Positions 10,069-18,795 of a stretch of DNA of 64,000 nucleotides are shown piece after piece. A program made the position numbers and the translations under genes. The DNA is taken from positions 930,001-994,000 of the forward strand of contig NZ_OY764190.1 of assembly GCF_963668215.1 (NCBI RefSeq), written 5' to 3'. The stretch comes from an uncultured Desulfosarcina sp. Its GTDB lineage: Bacteria > Desulfobacterota > Desulfobacteria > Desulfobacterales > Desulfosarcinaceae. Under the pieces are notes generated by a model. That model saw only the letters and a program-made list of their open reading frames with translations. It was not told the origin of the DNA and ran no database searches. Each line of letters begins with the position of its first letter. Within the stretch, counting starts at the first letter, position 1.

Positions 10069-11201
10069 ATTCAGAATGGACAAACTCCCGGTTACCACAA
10101 GGCCCAACGGCGCGAAAGCATCCTGGCTCCCTACTACCCGGTGATTAACGATTTCCTCGAAGAGGATGATTACCGTGCCACCTGGATCTATCAACGACTC
10201 AAACAGTTAGGCTATGCTGGCGGATACGATACCGTCAAAATCTATGTCCGCAGGCGCAAACGAAAACGCAAGCGCCAGGCTTACATCCGGTTCGAGACGA
10301 TTCCCGGATTGCAGGGGCAGATGGACTGGGCCGACTTCAAGGTCGCGGATTTCAAGGGCGGCAGTTTTACCGTTTACCTGTTCGTCCTGGTCCTGGGATT
10401 TTCCCGGGCCATGTTTGCCATGTTCGTTGACCGCTGCACCCTGCAGTCCTTCATGGATGCCCATATTGCCGCCTTTCACTACCTGGGCGGGATTCCCATG
10501 GAAATGCTCTATGACAACATGAAGCATGTGGTGATCAGCCGCACAGGTGGGCAGACTGTTTTCAATGTCGAGTTCATGCACTTTACCCAGCACTATGGTT
10601 TCAAGCCTCTGGCCTGCATGCCCTACAGTCCCTGGGTGAAAGGCAAGGTGGAACGCCCGGTGGATTACATTCGCGAGTCGTTCTGGCGCGGTTATGCCTT
10701 TACCAGCATCGAGCAGGCGAACCGGGATCTTCTCAGCTGGCTTGACGAAACAGCCAATCGCAGGAAGCATGGAACCCACCGGCAGCTGGTGGACCTGCGC
10801 TGGCGGCAGGAACAATCCAGCTTAAGTCCATGCCCTGCCAGCGACTACGATACGTCCATAAAAGAGTATCGCAGGGTCTACAAGGACTGCTATATTTCCT
10901 ATAACGCCAGCCGGTATCAGGTGCCGCCGGATGTGGTCGGCAAAAAGATCCTGCTGAAGGTCAAGGACGGTATCATCCGATTCTACGATGACGACCGGCT
11001 GCTGGCCACGCATAGGGAAGCCGAGGAAAAGGGCAGCTGGGTTACCGATGCGAATATCACCGCCCAGATCCTGAAGCAGCGGCAGAAAGCGAAAAAGAAA
11101 TACGGTCGCACCAAAGGCAAGGCCACCCGGGGACTGGTGAATGCTAGTTTGTTCCCACAGGTGCTTTACCGTCCGCTGTCCGTGTATGAGCAGATCGGCA
11201 C

Positions 11202-11996
11202 ATGGATCAACTGATCGCCGACCGCCTCCAGGACAACCTCAAACGGCTCAAGCTCACCCAGGCCGCCGAGATGCTCGAAACCGTGGTCGCCAAAGCCGAG
11301 TCCGACAAGGACTCTTATCTGTCTTTTCTGGATCAGCTGCTGGAAGAGGAAGTCGCCGCCAAGGAAAAACGGCGCGTACAGACCGCCATGAAGACCGCCG
11401 GGCTGCCATCGGCCAAGACCATCGAAGAGTACGATTTTACCTTTCACCCCAAGCTGAACAAAAAGGAGGTGATGGCCCTTTTCGATCTGGATTTCATCGG
11501 CAAGCAGGAGAACGTGATTTTCCTGGGACCGCCGGGCGTTGGCAAAACCCATCTGGCCATATCGCTGGCGATCAAGGCCTGCCATCACGGGTTCAAGGTC
11601 TACTTCACCACCATGGACACCCTGATGAGGAAACTCAAAGAGCCCCAGTCCCGGCACAAGGCATATCTGACTTCGGCCCTGGTGGTAGTCGATGAAGTCG
11701 GGTACCTGCCCATCGACACGAAGGAGGCGTATCTGTTCTTTCAGTTCGTCTCTTATCGCTACGAGCGATCATCGACGCTGATCACCTCCAACAAGAGCTT
11801 CGGGGACTGGCAAGAGTTGTTCGGCGAGCAGGTCATCGCCACCGCGATCCTCGACCGGCTGCTGCATCACTGCCGGGTGGTCAACATCAAGGGGCACAGC
11901 TATCGGCTCCGCGGGCACAGTTTTTCAAAGAACGATTTCGCCACGGTCGGTTCCTCAGGGTTGGCCGACGTGGATGGGAAGACGGAGAATCAATGA
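11202..11996 (+). CDS. istB: IstB-like ATPase of the IS21-like element
   Basis: 264 residues. AAA+ ATPase that assists IstA: Walker A GPPGVGKTHLA near residues 107-117, Walker B VVDEVGYLP near 162-170, and a typical helical N-terminus (RLQDNLKRLKLTQAAEML). The start overlaps the istA end by 13 bases, the usual IS21 translational coupling. Intact although its partner istA is broken by the IS4-like insertion, so the element can move only if IstA is supplied elsewhere. Confidence 0.92.
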   Translation: MDQLIADRLQDNLKRLKLTQAAEMLETVVAKAESDKDSYLSFLDQLLEEEVAAKEKRRVQTAMKTAGLPSAKTIEEYDFTFHPKLNKKEVMALFDLDFIGKQENVIFLGPPGVGKTHLAISLAIKACHHGFKVYFTTMDTLMRKLKEPQSRHKAYLTSALVVVDEVGYLPIDTKEAYLFFQFVSYRYERSSTLITSNKSFGDWQELFGEQVIATAILDRLLHHCRVVNIKGHSYRLRGHSFSKNDFATVGSSGLADVDGKTENQ

Positions 11997-12056
11997 GCTC
12001 CAGGGTGGTACATTTTTATTTTCCCACTTCTGGTACACTTTTCATTCCCATTGACA

Positions 12057-12782
12057 CACATGGAACTTATCGAAGGTGATATGGGCCTCGGGGAAATGTT
12101 TTTCGACACCGCTGATGAAAGCCGGAGACATGTCGCAGCACATCTCCTCGATAGCGCCGGGATTGCCGCCATGGTCGGTGAGATCTCTTTTGAATCGATC
12201 AACGGTTGATGCATCCTTGCCGCCGGTGGCGAACAGAACCCGGGTTTCGTCAAGATCGACAAACAGGCTGACATAGTTGTGGCCGCGGCGTCTTGAGGTT
12301 TCGTCCATGCCGACATGCTTGACCTGACTGTGGTCGGCAACCTTACGCGCCTCGCCCACATAGTGATGCAAGATACGCCATAACCGGGTATCGTGCTCAC
12401 GGACAAACTCGGCGACGGTTTTCACCGGCATAGCCTTGGCCAGTATCATAATCATCGCTTCAAACAACAGCGTGAAGCCGCTGCCGGGTCTGGCCCAGGG
12501 CACATCAACCAGATGAGTGCCGCATTTGTCGCAGTCGATTCTGGCAACCCTGGCGGTCAGATACGCTTCGTGCTGGAAGAAGTTCAGATGACGCCATGTT
12601 TTCTCGACGGTATCGTGGGCCTTAACTCCCGACAGCCCACATTTCGGACAAGTGAAGGTGCTCCCTTTGGGAAAATCAAGGCGGATATCCAGACGTTTTT
12701 CATCGGGATTGAAATCCGCTGTTGAAACCTGCCAGGGCGGTTTCAGACCAAGAGCCATTTGAAGGAGTTCTGTATCTTTCAT
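12057..12782 (-). pseudogene. ISL3-family transposase, C-terminus cut by the IS21-like end
   Basis: About 242 codons of an ISL3 transposase. It has a zinc-ribbon N-terminus with CPKCG and CDKCG pairs, a helix-turn-helix region, and the catalytic core starting VGMDETSRRRGHNYVSL and CCDMSPAF. The reading breaks at HITFDKFHV, where IS21 terminal bases begin and add a spurious CQWE-stop. The third catalytic residue and C-terminus are lost, so it is inactive. Bases 12783-12850 hold the upstream end of the old ISL3 element, including a GTTACCCACACGAAACAG segment that looks like its terminal repeat. Confidence 0.88.
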
Positions 12783-12868
12783 AGTGCTTAGCGATTATCA
12801 CTAGTGCGGTAAGTCAATCAACTGGTTACCCACACGAAACAGCGAGGGACCAAAAAATTTTCATCATA

Positions 12869-12886
12869 TAGTTCGATATCGAACTA
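12869..12886. promoter_or_regulatory. 18-bp perfect palindrome, candidate operator
   Basis: TAGTTCGATATCGAACTA reads the same on both strands and ends 26 bases before the likely TTG start of the next gene, within its promoter or leader. Such a long perfect palindrome is a good candidate site for a dimeric repressor. No regulator gene lies adjacent. Confidence 0.45.
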
Positions 12887-12912
12887 AATTGACCCCGAAA
12901 AAGGAGGGCGTT

Positions 12913-13443
12913 TTGACCCTGATCGAAAAACTGACCCGCCACGAAATCAAGGAACTGATCTGCAAATGCTGGATGACCCATGATGCCATGTGGTTTGCCA
13001 ATACCCTTTTCACCCAAGGCGTTGACCAGGCAAATCAGTTGAATCGAGCGGCCATCAAATCCATGGTGGATATCGAGATTGGGCGGTTTCTGAAGGCCAT
13101 GGGCTTATCTCCGGATCAGATAAAAAGCTTTGAGGGATTCAAGGCCTTTTTCCAGGATGTCCGTGAATTGCTGATTCCGGATTTCATGAATGTGACCATC
13201 GGTTTCAATGCACCGGACACCATTTCCTGGCAGTTCAACGAAAAAGGGTGTTTTGCCTATAACGGGGTAAAACGCCTGAAGGTGGAAAACCAATACCAAT
13301 GCGGTATTCTATACCGCATTCAATGCTGGCTTACCTGCCTTGACATCCCCTATGAAATGACGCCTGCCCCCAAGACTTGCCTCATGGTTGAACAGGGCAG
13401 TTGCCGGGGTCACTTTAGGATCAGCTTCGATGAACAGGGGTAA
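12913..13443 (+). CDS. Conserved hypothetical protein (DUF6125-like)
   Basis: 176 residues from a TTG at 12913. I chose that start because AAGGAGG at 12901-12907 lies five bases upstream; the longer TTG start at 12889 has no such site. The protein has a helical N-terminus (EIKELICKCWMTHDAMWF...) and a C-terminal beta region with several cysteines (Cys near YQCGIL, QCWL, KTCLMV, GSCRGHF). The pattern resembles small soluble proteins of unknown function common in sulfate reducers and annotated as DUF6125. No function can be assigned. An 18-bp palindrome lies just upstream. Confidence 0.6.
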   Translation: MTLIEKLTRHEIKELICKCWMTHDAMWFANTLFTQGVDQANQLNRAAIKSMVDIEIGRFLKAMGLSPDQIKSFEGFKAFFQDVRELLIPDFMNVTIGFNAPDTISWQFNEKGCFAYNGVKRLKVENQYQCGILYRIQCWLTCLDIPYEMTPAPKTCLMVEQGSCRGHFRISFDEQG

Positions 13444-13525
13444 AGGTTAGGATGTCCTTGTGTTTGTTGTCTTGTGATTTTTTTGGATCCAATCGTTAAA
13501 ACAAAGCTTGCTGGCAAGTTCTCAA

Positions 13526-14008
13526 TCATGAACCCGCAAAATCGGACAGCGCCTCGCCGTCGAGTCGGTAGAGAACCCAATCGTTTTGAGGCTTTGCATG
13601 GATGCTTCGATAAAATTGGATGGCCGGTTCGTTCCAGTCCAGCACGCTCCATTCAAAACGGCCGCAACCTTGGTCGACAGCCAATTTGGCCAGATAGCGC
13701 AGCGCGGCCTTTCCAGCACCGCACCCTCTGTGTTTCCTGGTGATGTACAGGTCTTCGAGGTACAATCCGTTTTTCCCCAACCAGGTCGAGTAGTTATAAA
13801 AGAAAACGGCATAGCCGATGGGCTTGCCGTCTAAAGATACGATAAGGGCCTTTGCGCTGGCACCCTCGGCCAGCAAGGATTCGCGTAATCCATCAACGGT
13901 GGCAACGACGTCATTTTCCATTTTTTCGTATACGGCCAGTTCTTTGATAAAACCGAGGATCAAGCCTGCATCTTCGGGTGTTGCTTTTCGGATATCGATC
14001 TTTTCCAT
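13526..14008 (-). CDS. GNAT N-acetyltransferase, SSAT-like
   Basis: 160 residues from MEKIDIRKATPEDA, with GAGAGAGG upstream; the longer ORF start at 14044 is not supported. It is a GNAT fold with acetyl-CoA loop RGCGAGKAALRYLA, the strand LYLEDLYITRKH and the WNEPAIQFYRSI segment that match diamine (spermidine/spermine) acetyltransferases over the full length. It probably transfers acetyl groups to a small polyamine or amine in the cytosol. Stands alone between a plus-strand hypothetical gene and the molybdoenzyme operon. Confidence 0.8.
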   Translation of the reverse strand: MEKIDIRKATPEDAGLILGFIKELAVYEKMENDVVATVDGLRESLLAEGASAKALIVSLDGKPIGYAVFFYNYSTWLGKNGLYLEDLYITRKHRGCGAGKAALRYLAKLAVDQGCGRFEWSVLDWNEPAIQFYRSIHAKPQNDWVLYRLDGEALSDFAGS

Positions 14009-14044
14009 TCCAACCTCTCTCAGTCTTGAATATTTTCCGGCCAA

Positions 14045-14368
14045 ACGCAGTCATTATCATATTCCGATGGAAATGCCAGAATACATTCTGTTCAGCGCTG
14101 GAAAATCAGGAATTCGTCAAGGTGACTTAAGATAAAAGTGATCGCAAAAAAGAGGAAGCCGGGCCGCCATTCGGCAGTCCGGCTAATGAAGAGGAGGAGG
14201 AGGCCAACACGGTGGTCCGCTTCAGTGACGCCGTGTTAAAATCCGATATACAGGCTTAACCTTGCCGGGGAATGATTTCAACATTACCGGATTGCCATGT
14301 CGGGTTTCGTGGGAAACAGCCGGCGATTGTTAGAAAAATAGCCGGCTGCGGTAGTCAAAGAATAGCCC
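14045..14368. other. Intergenic stretch with three hairpins
   Basis: No convincing gene. It holds a GC-rich hairpin near 14160-14185 followed by a purine run GAAGAGGAGGAGGAGG, a second inverted repeat AACACGG/CCGTGTT at about 14207-14237, and CAGCCGG/CCGGCTG at 14317-14348. The last lies just past the stop of the minus-strand molybdoenzyme and could be its terminator, although the T run is only three bases. Confidence 0.4.
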
Positions 14369-17191
14369 CTAAATTTTCTCGATCCTTGTTTTTATGTACT
14401 TGAGCAGGGGAGTCCCTCCCATTTCCTCGGTGATGTTTGGTTTTTGAATGCCGGGTGGATTTTGCCCGCCGAATTGAGGAAACTTGGGATCGCCCTCCAA
14501 CCCACGCAAGTGGCCGAAACCACCTGCGGCGCCCAATATGCCGGGCATGATATCGTAAGTAGGGTGCGCTGTCATCTCCACCTGCCCCCATGGGGATTTG
14601 AGCCTGACCCGGTCACCCTCGGAAATTTGAAGATCGTGGGCATCCATCTTGTTGATCCACAAAGGATTCGAACTTACGGACGTCATGAGTGACCAGTTGC
14701 TGAAAGTGGAGGAGTGCTCATGCGAAAAAATACGGAAGTTGCCGAAGTGAAACGGATACGTGGCATCGGTGGCCAGGTCGGGCGGACCGTCATGATGGTT
14801 GGGCAGCGGATCTACACCTTTTTCCCGGGCTACCGGGTTGACAAAGTTATACTTGCCGGTTTTGGTATCGCCCGATGATCCGTACCCATCCGGCGGATTG
14901 AGAGAACCCCACTTTTTGTATTTATAATAGGACGCTTCATCCGTAAGCACATAGCCCTTCTTCTTCAACTGGTCCAGGGTGCACGGCAATCCCTCCAATT
15001 GGTTCTCAAACGCCTCCTCGATCGTTTTCCATGGGAAATATTGGCCCAGCCCCAATCGTTTGGCAAGCTCTATGGTGATCCAGTAGATGGGCTTGGATTG
15101 ATACAGCGGCGGGACCACTTCGGCCCAATAACTGATCTGGGCTTCGTACAGCCAGTCCGGTTTGATCTGGCTCTGCTCTAGCCAGGTGGCATCCGGCAGG
15201 ATAACGTCGCACAACAGCGCCGTGTTGCACATAAAGGCGTCAATACAGACCTTGAATTTCATTTTTTCGATCGCTTCAATGATGGCTTTTTGGTTCCCCC
15301 AGCTTAACACCGGATCGCCATAATAGCAGATCATCCCCTCAAGCTTACCGGAATCGACATCATCGAGCAGGTAGGCAGGCGCCCACCCGGCCCACATACC
15401 CAGTTTGTTCAGTTTGGGCGCCTTGCCCTTGGGCGGCTTCTCCTGGCCCTTGCCCCACGCGGGTTTCAGCTTGCGTTTAAAAGGCAGCGAAGGGCCGCCG
15501 GGGGCATCGAATGTCCCGCACAGCCCGTTTAAGGCTTGGAGGGCGGCGGTGGCATACATGCCGTTGGGCACCTGGGCCAATCCCGTCCAGGACATGGCCC
15601 CCTTGGCCGTCGATTTGGCGAACTCGAGGGCGATGTGCTCGATGGTTTCGGCCGGTACACCGCTGATCCGGGAAGCCCAGGCCGGTGTTTTGGGGGTATC
15701 GTCGTCCTCTCCCATCACCCGCTTTTTGAATTCTTCGAAGCCGCTCGTCCAGTTGGCGACAAAATCCCTGTCGTACAGCCCGTTTTTGATGATGACATGG
15801 CACATGGCCAAAGCGACCGCCGCGTCCGTGGAGGGTTTGATCGGGATCCACTCCGTTGCCAGGGCGGCGGTTTCCGAACGCCTCGGGTCCAGCACCACCA
15901 GTTTGGCGCCCCGGGCGACAGCCGCCTTCAGTTGGGCCGTTTTTCTCTGACCGTAGGAGGAAACCAGTTCGTTCATGCCGAAATGAAGGATGTAATCCGC
16001 ATCCTGGTAATTGATCCAGGGCCGCTTGTCGCTCAGGTTGTGCTCGTTGGACATGCGGTTGGCGTTGTCGCACATGGGGCGATGGGTGGTCTTGGGGCAC
16101 CCCAGATGATCGAAAAGTGCTTCATGGATCCAATTAGTAAAATCATTGCCCCGCATGTACCCGATCCGGTTCGGATCCAGGGTTTTAAAATCCGCAACCA
16201 CCTTATCCAGCGCTTCATCCCATGAAGCTTTGCGGAAGCGGCCGTTTTCCTTGATGAGCGGCGTTTTGAGGCGGTAGGCCGAATAGACGTGGTGCCTTGC
16301 GGATGCGCCCTTGGGGCAAAGCCGCCCGCCGCCTTTGATATCCCCCTGCAATCCTGCGGTGGACATCAACACACCATCCTTGAGTTTGGCGTTCATCCCA
16401 CACAGCGCCCCGCAGGCGTAGCAATGGGTCGGCACGGTCCGAGCCGGCAAAGGATCGATCGCTCCCGGTTTCAGGAGAAACGAATCTTTTGCCAATGGGA
16501 GGATGCCCAACACCTTGCCGAGTTCAACCAGGTCGGCCGCCGGATCCACGAGAGCCACTTGCTCGGGGGGCACGGAATCCAGGTGGGCCACATACAGATA
16601 CGCAAGGGTCAGTTCCGCAAGCGCCTTGTAAAATCCCGATTTGTCCGCAGAATGAAGAACCCCGCAGAACTCCGTTCGCCATGCCATATGGCGCCGTCCG
16701 AAATCCCTGCGGGTGTCCGCCGCTGATTTGTCCCCGGCCCCCTCCCGCCGGTTCAGTTCGGCCAGAAAATCGAATTCGACGGAGATGTGGTCTTCCGGTT
16801 CCGGATATTCCGGGTCTTTGTGAAGACTCTGTTTTCTAAGAAAATCCCGCATCTGAAACACGGCCTCACCGTACAAGGTGGGCTCCCTGTCCGCATAAAA
16901 CGATTCATAGGGGAGGACCGGGTTGTCGCCGGCATTGAGAAAAAGATCCGCATATTCGTATTTCAGGTTCTGGAATGTGTCTATTCCTGCGCTGTCCATG
17001 AATTCGAACAGCACCTGCGCGCCATGGCGCATCTCTTTTGAATAAAACCGTCCCGAGGCATCCTTCAGGGCTTCCAGGAAAGCCTCGCTTTTTAAGGCCT
17101 TGTATAGTTCTTCACTGATCTCGTCCGCGAAAATAGTAGCCAGAAAACGCTGAATGGTAAATCTGGCGGTTGCCAGTTCTTTGGGTTTCAT
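14369..17191 (-). CDS. TorD chaperone-molybdopterin oxidoreductase fusion
   Basis: 940 residues from ATG at 17191 (MKPKELATARF), with GGAG seven bases upstream; an in-frame ATG four codons earlier has no site. In the numbering of that longer form, residues 1-225 are a TorD/DmsD-type chaperone (YEYADLF, PYESFY, then EPEDHISVEFDFLAEL). From about 255 a DMSO-reductase-family catalytic subunit follows. Cys261, 264, 268 and 296 (CYACGALC and GRLCPKG) would bind a [4Fe-4S] cluster, Cys378 (HRPMCDNANR) is a candidate molybdenum ligand, and WNQ- and GQKE-type cofactor loops follow. There is no Tat signal, no FeS subunit and no membrane anchor beside it, so it is probably cytoplasmic. The closest broad group is polysulfide/thiosulfate reductase PsrA/PhsA-like. 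Substrate unknown. A degenerate receiver protein precedes it in the operon. Confidence 0.8.
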   Translation of the reverse strand: MKPKELATARFTIQRFLATIFADEISEELYKALKSEAFLEALKDASGRFYSKEMRHGAQVLFEFMDSAGIDTFQNLKYEYADLFLNAGDNPVLPYESFYADREPTLYGEAVFQMRDFLRKQSLHKDPEYPEPEDHISVEFDFLAELNRREGAGDKSAADTRRDFGRRHMAWRTEFCGVLHSADKSGFYKALAELTLAYLYVAHLDSVPPEQVALVDPAADLVELGKVLGILPLAKDSFLLKPGAIDPLPARTVPTHCYACGALCGMNAKLKDGVLMSTAGLQGDIKGGGRLCPKGASARHHVYSAYRLKTPLIKENGRFRKASWDEALDKVVADFKTLDPNRIGYMRGNDFTNWIHEALFDHLGCPKTTHRPMCDNANRMSNEHNLSDKRPWINYQDADYILHFGMNELVSSYGQRKTAQLKAAVARGAKLVVLDPRRSETAALATEWIPIKPSTDAAVALAMCHVIIKNGLYDRDFVANWTSGFEEFKKRVMGEDDDTPKTPAWASRISGVPAETIEHIALEFAKSTAKGAMSWTGLAQVPNGMYATAALQALNGLCGTFDAPGGPSLPFKRKLKPAWGKGQEKPPKGKAPKLNKLGMWAGWAPAYLLDDVDSGKLEGMICYYGDPVLSWGNQKAIIEAIEKMKFKVCIDAFMCNTALLCDVILPDATWLEQSQIKPDWLYEAQISYWAEVVPPLYQSKPIYWITIELAKRLGLGQYFPWKTIEEAFENQLEGLPCTLDQLKKKGYVLTDEASYYKYKKWGSLNPPDGYGSSGDTKTGKYNFVNPVAREKGVDPLPNHHDGPPDLATDATYPFHFGNFRIFSHEHSSTFSNWSLMTSVSSNPLWINKMDAHDLQISEGDRVRLKSPWGQVEMTAHPTYDIMPGILGAAGGFGHLRGLEGDPKFPQFGGQNPPGIQKPNITEEMGGTPLLKYIKTRIEKI

Positions 17192-17217
17192 GGTCGGCTC
17201 CATTTCGATTTGATGGA

Positions 17218-17589
17218 TTAAACGTTAAGGCTGCCTTTAATGGTGCTCTTGCCTTTCAAAAGGGCGCGTTTGAGACAGGCATCCAGTTCTTCCTTGACGA
17301 TCGGCTTAAACAGGAAAGAACAAGGCGCCAGCCTGAGAGCACGGCGGACCTCCATAATGTCAGGCGCATCACAAAAAATCACCACTTTGAAATTAGGGGA
17401 TATCTCCCGCAAATGTTTTATCATGTCGATACCTTCGGCATTGGACAGCAGTGCGATATCCACTTTGTTTTCCTGAGCGTAATCGATCGTTTCACCCGGA
17501 TCATTGAATGTCTTGACATCATGCCCCAGAGAAGACACCACATCCCAGTTCATCTCGGGATCGGCATCGTAGGCCAGTATTTGAGCCAT
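17218..17589 (-). CDS. Degenerate response-regulator receiver protein
   Basis: 123 residues with the alpha/beta pattern of a receiver domain: acidic pair in ILAYDADPEMN and conserved lysine Lys95 in FLFKPI. The phospho-acceptor Asp expected after VDIALL is Ser49 followed by Asn, and the Thr/Ser switch position is Cys73. It therefore probably cannot be phosphorylated in the normal way. There is no output domain. Its stop is 26 bases before the preferred start of the TorD-molybdoenzyme fusion, so the two are co-transcribed. It may be a protein-protein module regulating that enzyme. Start ATG preceded by TAGGAGG. Confidence 0.7.
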   Translation of the reverse strand: MAQILAYDADPEMNWDVVSSLGHDVKTFNDPGETIDYAQENKVDIALLSNAEGIDMIKHLREISPNFKVVIFCDAPDIMEVRRALRLAPCSFLFKPIVKEELDACLKRALLKGKSTIKGSLNV

Positions 17590-18021
17590 AACACACCTCC
17601 TAAAATAAAATGAATTCGTGACAAACCGTAATCAAAGGGATTTTATTCGATGGGTTATCCAAACATTGTGCACGCCACGTTCACCGATCCCACAGGCAGG
17701 TCATCAATTTGCGTTCGCTTCGAGGAAGATCGTCGTTCTGCAGGTCATTTATTGGAGCGGGACAGGTGATGCCCGGAAAAACCTGATGGCGCATTCAGAT
17801 GCACCCAAAGAGCATTATCTCAATAATTGTAATTATTGGTGTTTTTCGGTAATGTCAAGACAAACCAAAAACAACATCATAACGCATTTCATTCACATCG
17901 TGTTGATTTCAGGTTGTTTTCGTATTTTCAATCCTTGTCGATGACCTCAGTGGTCATAACGGGGGAAAAGCTACCGGAAGACGCCTCGGGTGTGCCGAAA
18001 ATCGAAAGGGAAATGGTACGC
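17590..18021. other. Intergenic region upstream of the receiver/molybdoenzyme operon
   Basis: No gene supported. AT-rich segments with GTAATTATTGG and AACAACATCATAACGC could hold divergent promoters for the minus-strand operon and the plus-strand hypothetical gene. No clear paired -35/-10 element or riboswitch was recognised. Confidence 0.4.
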
Positions 18022-18276
18022 ATGAAAAATTCAGTAGAAATCTCGCCAGGCCGGCAACGGCTTTTTCAGGATGGTACGGGCCGCTGCGTCCTGCTTCACA
18101 AAGCCGGCATTGCCGTGTCTTTCTCGCTGGGTGAAGGCGACGCCGTATGTGTAGTGGACCGACTCGAAGGGATCGACTTTAAAGAAACCGGCAACCAATT
18201 GATACGCGAAGGCTGGAAATGCATCGGACCGGGGTTGGAGTATGCCTGGCTGATCGAAAAATCGGATGGGCAATGA
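18022..18276 (+). CDS. Small hypothetical protein
   Basis: 84 residues from ATG 18022 (MKNSVEISPGRQRL). GAAAGGG lies about 11 bases upstream; an ATG at 18013 is only two bases from it. The sequence alternates short strands (RCVLLHKAGIAVSFSLG, DAVCVVDRLEG) and ends EYAWLIEKSDGQ. Not recognised. Codon use fits the neighbouring genes. It stands alone on the plus strand. Confidence 0.5.
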   Translation: MKNSVEISPGRQRLFQDGTGRCVLLHKAGIAVSFSLGEGDAVCVVDRLEGIDFKETGNQLIREGWKCIGPGLEYAWLIEKSDGQ

Positions 18277-18347
18277 GCAATGCAACAAAACGACATGGCA
18301 AGACCACGGTAAAAAATCTGCCCCGACGCTGGTCCCGCATAAGCCGG

Positions 18348-18632
18348 CTAATCGGCCTTGCAGGCGCTTTGCCCGGCATTTTCAAGTACGGACAGCTTCT
18401 TGTCGGCAGGCGTTCGTTTGATGCGATATTCCAGCTTGAGCGCATCGCTTTTGGACATGCCGCCGCTGGCAGCCAGAAGCTTCACCGGCCTGCGGGATCG
18501 GGTGTATCTGGCGCCGGTTCCATGGTTATGGCTCTCCAACCGCTTTTCCAGATCGCTGCTGATCCCGCAGTACAGCGAATTGTCGGCACACCGGGCCAGG
18601 TATACGACCCAATTCTTCTCCGGCTTCGACAA
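18348..18632 (-). CDS. GIY-YIG nuclease-fold protein (UPF0213/YhbQ-like)
   Basis: 94 residues. A small one-domain GIY-YIG protein: VVYLARCADNSLYCGIS carries the two Tyr strands, RLESHNHGTGARYTRSRRPVKL the Arg helix and conserved region, and ALKLEYRIKRT the Glu metal site. This is the full architecture of the stand-alone YhbQ/UPF0213 group, for which DNA-cleaving activity is suspected but little studied. Lies alone between a plus-strand hypothetical gene and rhlE. Confidence 0.82.
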   Translation of the reverse strand: MSKPEKNWVVYLARCADNSLYCGISSDLEKRLESHNHGTGARYTRSRRPVKLLAASGGMSKSDALKLEYRIKRTPADKKLSVLENAGQSACKAD

Positions 18633-18795
18633 TCGATGCGCTCCTTTGGTTCTATGCCCTGCCTCAAAATCCGTTCAATGCTGATTGATGGATATTGCCA
18701 TTTTTGGTTCGCTTCCTAACACGGTCACGCAAAAATTCTTTTCACGAGCCGGCTGATTATAAAATCATCCGCTGTTACAAGAGATAAAAATCGGA

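Larger units (their letters stand above)
8646..11214 (+). pseudogene. istA: IstA transposase, split by the IS4-like insertion
   Basis: The first 40 codons (8646-8765, MISWEAYMDIIALHQQ...) follow a strong site, AAAGGAGGGTG, and encode the helix-turn-helix. After removal of the IS and one copy of ATTCAGAAT the frame continues perfectly at 10078 to 11214, giving about 418 residues. The core shows DDE residues in QMDWADFK, YDNMKHVV and KGKVERPVD. The 3' part could be translated alone from an ATG at 10042, but would lack the DNA-binding head. The gene is therefore inactive in this copy although otherwise undamaged, which points to a recent IS4-like insertion. Confidence 0.85.
8544..12056 (+). mobile_element. 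IS21-like element, interrupted by an IS4-like element
   Basis: Left end starts TGTCGCCGGGAATG and right end (complement) TGTCAATGGGAATG. Inside each, spaced copies of TGTACCA...TGGGAA and TGTACCACCC follow, the repeated-end structure of IS21 elements. It carries istA and istB in the usual overlapping order. A 1303-bp IS4-like element sits in istA at 8766-10068. Without that passenger the element is about 2.2 kb, normal for the family. The left flank is hsdR and the right flank is an ISL3 transposase. No matching target duplication is visible across the two junctions, so the element has taken part in a deletion or recombination after insertion. Confidence 0.85.

Noticed and set aside
10207..10815. 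202-residue minus-strand frame inside istA
   Set aside because: Antisense shadow of the transposase coding sequence; no own motifs.
14160..14250. Possible Moco or other riboswitch near the molybdoenzyme
   Set aside because: It lies downstream (3') of the minus-strand operon, not upstream, and the hairpins do not match the motif I know.
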